NCBI GenBank assembly: GCA_017477425.1
Contig: JAFUVT010000028.1
Location: forward strand, 1-64,000
Source of the DNA: Bacteroidales bacterium
GTDB taxonomy: Bacteria > Bacteroidota > Bacteroidia > Bacteroidales > F082
DNA: 64,000 nt
Direction: 5' to 3'
Shown: in pieces, positions 50,173-60,117 of the stretch
Layout: each line of letters begins with the position of its first letter
Numbering within the stretch: the first letter of the stretch is position 1
The notes under the pieces: generated by a model
What the model was told of the DNA's origin: nothing
What the model saw: the letters and a program-made list of their open reading frames with translations, nothing else
Database searches by the model: none
Program-made: the position numbers and the translations under genes

Positions 50173-50819
50173 GCATTCCACCTGTCGCTCCAGGCCTGCT
50201 GGTCCTTGCGCCATTCCTTCAACGACTGGACGTCGTCTTCGGTGACATACTTCTCTTCCATGGCCTTGTGGATCAGCGTCTCGTAGTTCGACAAAGTGTA
50301 TAAGCAACACTCTTTCTCCTCGAAATTCTTCTTGGCAATCTCCATCTGGTAGGTAAAGATGGCCACCATGCCCTTCACGATGGCGCCTGCCTCGCGTAAG
50401 GCATCGACAGCCATCAGGCTCGACTTGCCCGTGGAGACCAAGTCCTCTATGACCACCACCGACTGCCCGGCATTGATGACGCCTTCGATCTGGTTTTGCA
50501 TCCCATGCGATTTTTTCTCGGAGCGCACATAAACGAAAGGCAGACCCAACTCTTGCGCCACCAAAGCGCCTTGGGCGATGCCACCAGTGGCCACCCCCGC
50601 GATGACATCGGGTTTGCCAAAATTCTGCACGATCTTCTCCACAAACTGCTGGCGAATATAGGTGCGCACGGCAGGATAGGAAAGCGTCACACGGTTGTCG
50701 CAATAAATGGGGCTCTTCAGTCCCGATGCCCAAGTGAAAGGAGCTTTCGGACTGAGTTTCACGGCCTTGATCTGCAAGAGATGCTGGGCCAACGTCAATG
50801 CTGAATCGTCGTATTTCAT
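50169..50819 (-). CDS. pyrE: Orotate phosphoribosyltransferase
   Basis: PyrE makes orotidine 5'-phosphate from orotate and PRPP in pyrimidine synthesis. The 216-residue length is typical. Landmarks: PFTWASGLKSPIYCDNRVTL, PDVIAGVATGGIAQGALVA, RSEKKSHGMQNQIEG (catalytic loop) and the PRPP motif VVVIEDLVSTGKSS. Its end overlaps the birA end by 4 bp on the opposite strand. pyrH is also in this window, 9 kb away. Confidence 0.94.
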   Translation of the reverse strand: MKYDDSALTLAQHLLQIKAVKLSPKAPFTWASGLKSPIYCDNRVTLSYPAVRTYIRQQFVEKIVQNFGKPDVIAGVATGGIAQGALVAQELGLPFVYVRSEKKSHGMQNQIEGVINAGQSVVVIEDLVSTGKSSLMAVDALREAGAIVKGMVAIFTYQMEIAKKNFEEKECCLYTLSNYETLIHKAMEEKYVTEDDVQSLKEWRKDQQAWSDRWNA

Positions 50820-50827
50820 AAAGTTGT

Positions 50828-50835
50828 ATATTTGT
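50828..50835 (+). promoter_or_regulatory. -7 box (TATATTTG) for the NUDIX gene
   Basis: TATATTTG in the 48-bp gap between the divergent pyrE and NUDIX genes, about 33 bp before the NUDIX ATG. Confidence 0.6.
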
Positions 50836-50867
50836 CGCCTGAATTAAACTTCAAAAAACGGCTACAA

Positions 50868-51494
50868 ATGTACAAGATTTTTCACGAAAACAAGGCATTG
50901 ATTTTCCCGAAAATTGATGGCGACGAACTCACTTTCAACATAACACCACAAGAATCAGACAGATATGACGCCGAACTTTTGTGCGATTTTTTACCCGACT
51001 GGCTTGCCGAGCGCGACCCATCCGACACCTTTATCCACGAAGTGGGCGAAATCGCCTTGGCTTTGGCGTTAGACGAGACTTTCAAAATGGCACCTGCGGC
51101 AGGTGGCGTCGTGATGGTCGATGGAAAGCTGGTGAGCATCGTCCGCAAAGGCATCCCCGACTTGCCCAAAGGCCACATTGAAAAAGGTGAAACGCCCGAA
51201 GAGACCGCCATGCGCGAGGTTGAGGAAGAGACGGGCATTGGCAAGTTGCAGATCGTCAGACCTTTGCCTTCCACTTGGCATTGCTATTTCGAGCATGACG
51301 TATGGAAGCTGAAGCGCACCTATTGGTATTTGATGAGTACCACGGAGCACATCCAACCCATGCCCCAGACCGAAGAGGGTATCAGCGAAATAAAACTCGT
51401 TGGTTCTGAGGAGATTGAAATGTTTTTGAAAGAAACTTTCCGTTCGATAAGCGAAATTTTGGGCAAAGATTTGCGTCAGGTCGCGGCGAAATGA
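50868..51494 (+). CDS. NUDIX hydrolase
   Basis: The 208-residue protein is read from the ATG at MYKIFHENKAL; a TTG 36 bp upstream lies in the -7 box. Residues 1-75 are an N-terminal extension. The NUDIX box is GHIEKGETPEETAMREVEEETG, with all the metal-binding Glu residues, at about residues 105-126. RKGIPDLPKGHIEKG precedes it, and WHCYFEHDVWKLKRTYWYLM follows. The substrate is a nucleoside diphosphate derivative of unknown identity. Its stop (ATGA) abuts the repeat-containing leader of coaD. Confidence 0.85.
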   Translation: MYKIFHENKALIFPKIDGDELTFNITPQESDRYDAELLCDFLPDWLAERDPSDTFIHEVGEIALALALDETFKMAPAAGGVVMVDGKLVSIVRKGIPDLPKGHIEKGETPEETAMREVEEETGIGKLQIVRPLPSTWHCYFEHDVWKLKRTYWYLMSTTEHIQPMPQTEEGISEIKLVGSEEIEMFLKETFRSISEILGKDLRQVAAK

Positions 51495-51507
51495 TACTTT
51501 TGCAGCC

Positions 51508-51566
51508 GCGTTTCGACAGACTCAACGACCGCTTAAAGGTCCCTGAGCTTGTCGAAGGGCCCGACT
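51508..51566. repeat. Family B inverted pair between the NUDIX gene and coaD
   Basis: GCGTTTCGACAGACTCAACG and GGTCCCTGAGCTTGTCGAAG are inverted units about 11 bp apart, the same two half-types as in ptrB but in the opposite mutual order. The frame stays open from the NUDIX stop through the repeat into coaD. Confidence 0.88.
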
Positions 51567-51580
51567 TAATAGATAAACCT

Positions 51581-52051
51581 ATGAAAAGAATAGCCGTATT
51601 CCCAGGTTCCTTCGACCCCATCACCTTGGGGCATCGCAGCATCGTTCTCCGCGCCTTGCCCATGTTCGACGAAATCTATGTCGCCGTCGGCATCAACATG
51701 GAGAAGCGTTCCACTTTTGAGCTTCAAGACCGCATCAAATGGTGCGAGGCCGTCTTCAAGGATTATCCGCAAGTGAAGGTGGAGAGCTATCAAGGCCTCA
51801 CTGCCGACTTCTGCAAGAAAGTGGGTGCCAACACCATCATCCGTGGCCTGCGCTGCGGCAGCGACTTCGAGTACGAAAACATGATTGGCCACGCCAACAA
51901 GCGCCTCCACCCCGAGTTGGAGACCATCTTCCTCCTCACTGAGAGCGAGCTGGTAGGCGTGTCGTCGAGCGTCGTGCGCGATATTTATAAGAATGGCGGC
52001 GATGTGTCGAAGTTCATGCCCGAAGAAGTGATGTTGCCAGCAAGGCAATAA
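51581..52051 (+). CDS. coaD: Phosphopantetheine adenylyltransferase
   Basis: CoaD joins 4'-phosphopantetheine to AMP from ATP, the penultimate step of CoA synthesis. The 156-residue protein from MKRIAVFPGSFDPITLGHRS fits the family exactly, with the nucleotidyltransferase motif TLGH. NTIIRGLRCGSDFEYENMIG and SELVGVSSSVVRDIY are further landmarks. An in-frame ATG at 51491 would add 30 residues that are pure repeat translation (VPELVEGP), so the 51581 start is preferred. Confidence 0.94.
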   Translation: MKRIAVFPGSFDPITLGHRSIVLRALPMFDEIYVAVGINMEKRSTFELQDRIKWCEAVFKDYPQVKVESYQGLTADFCKKVGANTIIRGLRCGSDFEYENMIGHANKRLHPELETIFLLTESELVGVSSSVVRDIYKNGGDVSKFMPEEVMLPARQ

Positions 52052-52077
52052 ACCCGACCATTCCTCGTTTTCAAGCT

Positions 52078-53448
52078 ATGAAACGAAGGATCATTATATT
52101 CATATTTCTGTTGCTCACCATCGCGTTAGACGCTCAGAACGTGACGATTACGGGAAGAAGCAACAAAACCAACACCCTGATCAGACTTTTTGTATACGAA
52201 GATCTTGTCAACGATTATGGTGTTTTGCTCGACCAAGTCAAAACCGACCAACAAGGCCATTTCATCCTCGAAGGACAGGTGAAACATGTCATTTCCGCCC
52301 GCGTGTATGTGGGCTTGGAGTACGTCGACCTCATCCTCACGCCCAATGCCACTTACGACATCGAAATCATCGTGCCCGAGCAACAGGATAACGTCTCATA
52401 TTTCGAAAAGGAGCTACCTACCATCCGGGTGAAACATGCCACCGACAAAGGCGTTTACCGACAGATGGTACTCGCTGAGGAAATCATCAACACCTACCTT
52501 ATCGAGCATTTCAACCAGATTTATCGTGGACGGCAGTTGCGCTATCTCGATTCCATCCAGAACACCATCAACCGTGAGCTGCCTGACCTGAAATCAGACT
52601 ATGTGAAAAACCACATTCGATACAAGCTGGCTGCCATACGTTTGGCTATCAGCACAGATGGCGGCAAAAAAGTCGTCAGCGAGTTCTACGACAGCCAGCC
52701 TGTGCTCTACACCCAGTCGGCCTATATCGACCTCTTCAAGGAGTTGTTTGACGGCTATTTCAACAGCGCGTCATACGACAGCCACCTGCTGAACGACGCC
52801 TTTGCCCAAGGCCCTGGGCCGTTCAAGAAGTACCTCGACAGCGCCCCCTTTATGGCGAAAAACCCACGTCTGGCCGAACTCATCACCATCTTTAACCTGC
52901 AGAAACTCTGCTATTCAGACCGACACACGAGTCAAATCGCAAAGGAACACCTTAATTATATAAAGGCGCAAACGAAATACGACGAACATAAGACCATCAT
53001 CACCGACTTTTCAGCGAAGCTCAACCGTCTTGCCCCTGGTGCACCTGCCACTGATTTCACACTGAAAGACGGAGAAGGGAAAAACGTCAGCCTGTCGGAC
53101 TACAAAGACGGCTTGGTGCTGTTGCAGTTCGTCGACGGCATGTCGCCCATCAGCGAGCGTCAGTTTTCGGAACTACGCGACCTGCACCGCCAATGGCAGG
53201 ACACAGTGCAAATCCTCACCATCGCCATACACGACAAGATGCCCCTCTTCAAGCGGCAATTTGAGGAAAAACGCATCGATTGGCCCCTCCTCGACCTTGG
53301 CGACCAAATCCTGCTGTTGGAAACCTACAACGTGAGGACCTTCCCCGAGTACATCCTCATTCGCAAGGGAACCAAGATCGGCGAGGCACCAGCACCTAGT
53401 CCAGAAAGGTACTTGGAAGAGCGTGTGCGACGACTTTATGGGAAGTGA
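52078..53448 (+). CDS. Exported thioredoxin-like (TlpA/AhpC-fold) protein without a redox CxxC
   Basis: The 456-residue protein has a signal peptide (IIIFIFLLLTIALDAQ). Residues 20-110 are a beta domain like the DUF4369 part of TlpA relatives (VTITGRSNKTNTLIRLFVYE), and 110-310 are helical. Residues 325-456 are the thioredoxin fold (APATDFTLKDGEGKNVSLSD, VQILTIAIHDKMPLFKRQFE, YNVRTFPEYILIRKGTKIGE with the cis-Pro). Where TlpA has WCxxC the sequence reads LLQFVDGMSPISERQF, with no cysteine. It is therefore probably not a disulfide oxidoreductase but a binding or scaffold relative. It lies 26 bp after coaD, possibly on the same transcript. Confidence 0.75.
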   Translation: MKRRIIIFIFLLLTIALDAQNVTITGRSNKTNTLIRLFVYEDLVNDYGVLLDQVKTDQQGHFILEGQVKHVISARVYVGLEYVDLILTPNATYDIEIIVPEQQDNVSYFEKELPTIRVKHATDKGVYRQMVLAEEIINTYLIEHFNQIYRGRQLRYLDSIQNTINRELPDLKSDYVKNHIRYKLAAIRLAISTDGGKKVVSEFYDSQPVLYTQSAYIDLFKELFDGYFNSASYDSHLLNDAFAQGPGPFKKYLDSAPFMAKNPRLAELITIFNLQKLCYSDRHTSQIAKEHLNYIKAQTKYDEHKTIITDFSAKLNRLAPGAPATDFTLKDGEGKNVSLSDYKDGLVLLQFVDGMSPISERQFSELRDLHRQWQDTVQILTIAIHDKMPLFKRQFEEKRIDWPLLDLGDQILLLETYNVRTFPEYILIRKGTKIGEAPAPSPERYLEERVRRLYGK

Positions 53449-53611
53449 TTGGGGAAAAAGCCCGAACTGATACAAGAATGTTCTGACTTTTTGTCGCATT
53501 TTTCCAACCATTCACGGAAAAACGCTACCTTTGCACGAAATTTGCTCATAAGCAGTTTTCAACGGATTATTTAACTGATAACTATCAACTTCAAACTATC
53601 AACTGAATAAA

Positions 53612-56914
<3,303 letters not shown>

Positions 56915-56934
56915 GTAGACTTTACAATTCAAAT

Positions 56935-57026
56935 GTGTCCACGAAAGGCAAAATTTCATGTTTTGTGGACACTTTTTGCATATAAAAAGTGTCCACAAAA
57001 GTGATTTTCGAGGCTTTCGTGGACAC
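56935..57026. repeat. Left 92-bp block of two 38-bp palindromes flanking the ATPase gene
   Basis: Palindrome 1 (56935-56972) runs GTGTCCACGAAA ... TTTTGTGGACAC. A 16-bp linker TTTTTGCATATAAAAA follows. Palindrome 2 (56989-57026) runs GTGTCCACAAAAG ... CTTTCGTGGACAC. The block matches 58541-58632 in direct orientation, unit for unit. Both palindromes are followed by T runs on one side and may end secA and ATPase transcripts. Confidence 0.88.
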
Positions 57027-57030
57027 TTTT

Positions 57031-58473
57031 TCAATCGCCAGCAAACAAGTCATCCATCGTCACGACCGACTGAAAACGGCCTGAATACTTGTTTCGAGCA
57101 AGGCCGTAAGTCGTCACCAACGACAAATGGACAGATTTCTTGCATGAAGTATCTTCTATAAAACGCTTCACTTTTCGGCGTAGTTCCGTATCATATTCAT
57201 TATCAACGGAAAATTCGTCAGAAACGAACTTCATCTCACACAGGTTGACCACGCGATCGCTTCGGTCGAACAGCAAATCCACTTGTGCTTTGCCAGTCTT
57301 GGCGCGCCACGGAGCCACAACCGCATCAACAGCGCCAAATCCCAAAGCCTTCTTGATTTGCGTTTCGTGGAGCAGACAAACCTCTTCAAAAGCCAAGCCC
57401 CGCCAAGTGTTCAGTTCTGGCGTGCGGATGTTTTTCGTCCAAAAGCCCTGCTTGATTAACTTTTTCCCGTCAAGGAAATGCAGGTGGAACAACGAAAGCC
57501 TGTCCACCAATTTATAATAGACATTCCGTGCGCTGCCGCCAAAATAGGTATAACTAACCACGAAATCGCTTTTCTCCAAAGATTGGAGCATTTTGGCAAG
57601 TCGACCATTATAGGCAATCGAGGTTTGGTCAGCGATTTCCTTTCGCGTAAACCCACTGCGCTTGGTGGCCAACAGGCGCACGATTTCAATATATTTGCTG
57701 GAATTGGAATACAAGGAATCATACAACCGCTCAAACTCCTTTTGCAAACGACCGTTTTTGGCAAAAAACAAATTGTCAATGTTTTCGGCAAGACTTAACT
57801 CTGGCTTGAGATAATTGAGATAATAAGGAATGCCACCAAAGACCATATAACTTTGCACTTGGTCATAGCGGTCCATACTGATGCCACGCGACTCGTAAAA
57901 CTGCTCACACTCAGCCAAAGTGAACGGCGAGAGATGCATCTCGTGGGTGAGGCGTCCGTAGAGCCCGCCCGTGTTGTTGATAATTTTGTCGTTCATCCAC
58001 GAAGCCGCCGAGCCGCACACGATGAGCATCAAATCCGTGCGACCTGCGCCCCAGCCGTTCCAGAAATGCTCAAGCGCGGAGACAAATCCCGAACGGTTGG
58101 CATCCATCCAAGGCAATTCATCAATGAAGACCACTTTGCGCTGGGTGTTGTTTTGCAATTCCAGCAGCGTGCGAAGACAAGCAAAAGCCTCAAACCAATC
58201 GGCAGGCATGGTATCCCATTCTCCGCCAAACTGCTGGATGCTGGAGCAAAATGCCCGCAACTGCTCGCGATTCATCTCCATTTTCTTGCCTTTATAATCC
58301 GCTGGCGAAATGGCCGTATGGTAAAACGCAAAGCGGCCTGCAAAATGCTCGCGCACGAGGAAGGTTTTCCCCACGCGCCGACGTCCATAGACCGCCACAA
58401 ACTCCGGTCTCCCCGATTCATAAAGTCTTTCCAGTTCCTTTCGCTCTGATTTCCTGCCGATAATATCTTGCAT
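57031..58473 (-). CDS. AAA ATPase of the archaeal-type ATPase/DUF234 family, bracketed by repeats
   Basis: The 480-residue cytosolic protein has Walker A GRRRVGKTF at residues 30-38, Walker B KVVFIDELPWMD near 115, and the sensor-like LMLIVCGSAASWM. A winged-helix-like part (FTRKEIADQTSIAYNGRLAK) spans about 265-330. The C-terminal DUF234-type nuclease-like domain has AVDAVVAPWRAKTGKAQVDL and LCEMKFVS. The E/K pattern AQVDLL...EMKF resembles a restriction-endonuclease core. The family is common in Bacteroidota and archaea with no settled role. The gene stands alone between two directly repeated 92-bp palindromic blocks, its stop only 4 bp from the left one. That suggests a discrete cassette, mobile or self-regulated. 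Confidence 0.88.
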   Translation of the reverse strand: MQDIIGRKSERKELERLYESGRPEFVAVYGRRRVGKTFLVREHFAGRFAFYHTAISPADYKGKKMEMNREQLRAFCSSIQQFGGEWDTMPADWFEAFACLRTLLELQNNTQRKVVFIDELPWMDANRSGFVSALEHFWNGWGAGRTDLMLIVCGSAASWMNDKIINNTGGLYGRLTHEMHLSPFTLAECEQFYESRGISMDRYDQVQSYMVFGGIPYYLNYLKPELSLAENIDNLFFAKNGRLQKEFERLYDSLYSNSSKYIEIVRLLATKRSGFTRKEIADQTSIAYNGRLAKMLQSLEKSDFVVSYTYFGGSARNVYYKLVDRLSLFHLHFLDGKKLIKQGFWTKNIRTPELNTWRGLAFEEVCLLHETQIKKALGFGAVDAVVAPWRAKTGKAQVDLLFDRSDRVVNLCEMKFVSDEFSVDNEYDTELRRKVKRFIEDTSCKKSVHLSLVTTYGLARNKYSGRFQSVVTMDDLFAGD

Positions 58474-58512
58474 AATGTGCTGTTTTTACGCCGCAAAGAT
58501 ATATCTTTTAGT

Positions 58513-58552
58513 TTTTATGGACAAATATTTGAATAAAAAAGTGTCCATAAAA
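58513..58552. repeat. Extra inverted unit upstream of the ATPase gene
   Basis: TTTTATGGACA and TGTCCATAAAA are perfect inverted arms about 18 bp apart. The right arm is shared with the first palindrome of the 58541-58632 block. Only the right flank has this unit, 40 bp from the ATPase start, so it could be an operator. Confidence 0.7.
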
Positions 58553-58632
58553 GACCTATTTTTATATTTCGTGGACATATTTTGTATATAAAAGGTGTCC
58601 ACGAAAGTGATTTTTTAGACTTTCGTGGACAC
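58541..58632. repeat. Right 92-bp block of two 38-bp palindromes flanking the ATPase gene
   Basis: Palindrome 3 (58541-58578) runs GTGTCCATAAAAG ... TTTCGTGGACAT. The 16-bp linker ATTTTGTATATAAAAG follows. Palindrome 4 (58595-58632) runs GTGTCCACGAAAG ... CTTTCGTGGACAC. Unit lengths, linker length and order equal those of the left block. Confidence 0.88.
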
Positions 58633-58657
58633 TTTTCCTTCCGAAACACTGGCCAAA

Positions 58658-59038
58658 TTATTTTTTCTTTGTCGGCAAGTCGATGATAAGCCCTCGTTCA
58701 TCAACCTGAACACCCTTTGGCATGGGCAAGATGGAGAGGACGACAAGCCCCGTTCCAATCAAAGAAGAAACCATTCCAACCTTTTGCATCGATGCATTCG
58801 AGCTCAGGAGTGTCATGCCCGTCCCAATGAGTTGTAAAGCGCCACCCATACTTATCATGGTAGCGTTGACAGTATAGGCTTTATTGAGCCTTACTATCTC
58901 GGCATTGTTTTTCTGCATACTTTGAAACATAACGGAAACGCTGTCGGCAAGCGTCTCCATTTCGGGAACTTTTGGGGATTGCGCCTTAACCCCAAGGGCA
59001 GCAGCCATCAAGACCGCTAATAGAATTAGTCTTTTCAT
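58658..59038 (-). CDS. Small exported or membrane protein of unknown function
   Basis: The 126-residue protein is read from MKRLILLAVLM, with a signal peptide ending GVKAQ. The mature part has a short helical region (MFQSMQKNNAEIVRLNKAYT) and two hydrophobic Gly-rich segments (ATMISMGGALQLIGTGMTLL, GMVSSLIGTGLVVLSIL). It ends in a charged tail (GLIIDLPTKKK). I do not recognise the family. It lies just outside the right repeat block and is transcribed toward it. Confidence 0.6.
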   Translation of the reverse strand: MKRLILLAVLMAAALGVKAQSPKVPEMETLADSVSVMFQSMQKNNAEIVRLNKAYTVNATMISMGGALQLIGTGMTLLSSNASMQKVGMVSSLIGTGLVVLSILPMPKGVQVDERGLIIDLPTKKK

Positions 59039-59110
59039 ATTGATAAATTTTAATTTGTTTATAGTTCTTTGTTTTTCAGCCAAATACCAATTGTATTCTC
59101 ACAAAAAAAG

Positions 59111-59260
59111 AAGCGTGGAACTGTATGCCCACATTCCTAAGTCGAAGGTCCTGAGAATTACCTATATATCGCAAATATGAGATAGCAGCCCACGCTTATA
59201 GCGGTAGCTACTATGCCTCTTGCGATATAAAGTCATTGAATTTCTCAGGTTCTCGACTTA
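59111..59260. other. Large nested hairpin in the 371-bp gap upstream of pyrH
   Basis: The gap 59039-59409 holds no gene. Its main feature is an imperfect palindrome, 59138-59260. Outer arms are TAAGTCGA and TCGACTTA, then TCCTGAGAATT and AATTTCTCAGG, then a perfect TATATCGCAA with TTGCGATATA, then GATAGCAGC with GCTACTATG, and an apical CGCT-TAT-AGCG. In addition AAGCGTGG at 59111-59118 is complementary to CCACGCTT at 59190-59197 in the apex, an alternative pairing. It could be a structured RNA, an attenuator, or a small inverted-repeat element. Confidence 0.65.
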
Positions 59261-59368
59261 CAAGACAAGCATAACGCTTCTATCAATATTTCACGGACTG
59301 GCCGAAGCCAATCCCACTGCAAAAATTGAAAAAAGAAGAAACATACAAGCCGATTGAAGAAAAAAAGT

Positions 59369-59376
59369 TACTTTTG
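59369..59376 (+). promoter_or_regulatory. -7 box (TACTTTTG) for pyrH
   Basis: TACTTTTG lies 33 bp before the pyrH ATG and downstream of the nested hairpin, so the hairpin would not be in a transcript begun here. Confidence 0.6.
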
Positions 59377-59409
59377 CCAACTGAAATCTATAAACATTAA
59401 ATTCCGAAA

Positions 59410-60117
59410 ATGAAATACAACAGAATCCTCCTGAAACTCAGCGGCGAGGCCCTGATGGGCAGCCAGCAATACGGCATCGACCCACAGCGTTTGGCCGATT
59501 ATGCCGACGAAATCATAGAAGCCGCCCAAGCGGGCGTGCAAATCGGCATCGTCATCGGCGGCGGCAACATCTACCGAGGCCTGCAAGGTGCCTCGAAAGG
59601 CATGGACCGCATCCAAGGCGACTATATGGGCATGCTCGCCACCGTCATCAACTCGATGGCCATGCAATCGACCCTACAAAGCAAGGGACAAAAAGCCACC
59701 CTGCTTGCTGGCCTTTACATCGACCGCATCGCCGACACGATGAGTAGCGCCAAGGCCATCCGCCTGCTCGAAGAAGGCCATATCGTGGTGATGGGTGCCG
59801 GCACCGGCAATCCTTTCTTCACCACCGACACAGGCTCGGCCCTTCGCGCCGTCGAAATCAAGGCCGACATCATCCTAAAAGGCACCCGAGTGGACGGCAT
59901 CTACACCGCCGACCCCGAGAAAGACCCCACCGCCACCAAGTTTGAGCACATCACTTACGACGAAGCCTACCAGCGCAACCTGAAGGTGATGGACATGACC
60001 GCCTTCACCATGTGCAAAGAAAACGACATGCCGATGTATGTCTTTGATATGAACACACGCGGCAACCTGATGAAGGTGTTGCGCGGCGAGAATATCGGAA
60101 CATTGGTGACGAAATGA
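59410..60117 (+). CDS. pyrH: UMP kinase
   Basis: PyrH phosphorylates UMP to UDP. The 235-residue protein has the bacterial hexameric UMP kinase landmarks: NRILLKLSGEALMGSQQYGI, IGIVIGGGNIYRGLQ, DYMGMLATVINSMAMQS, VVMGAGTGNPFFTTDTGSAL and GTRVDGIYTADPEKDP. The glycosyltransferase gene overlaps its stop by ATGA. In many bacteria pyrH is followed by frr; here frr lies 2 kb further, with the glycosyltransferase gene in between. Confidence 0.96.
   Translation: MKYNRILLKLSGEALMGSQQYGIDPQRLADYADEIIEAAQAGVQIGIVIGGGNIYRGLQGASKGMDRIQGDYMGMLATVINSMAMQSTLQSKGQKATLLAGLYIDRIADTMSSAKAIRLLEEGHIVVMGAGTGNPFFTTDTGSALRAVEIKADIILKGTRVDGIYTADPEKDPTATKFEHITYDEAYQRNLKVMDMTAFTMCKENDMPMYVFDMNTRGNLMKVLRGENIGTLVTK

Noticed and set aside
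51491..51580. A 30-codon N-terminal extension of coaD
   Set aside because: Its codons are the family B repeat, and the CoaD family starts exactly at MKRIAVFPGSF. It is kept only as a possible read-through curiosity.
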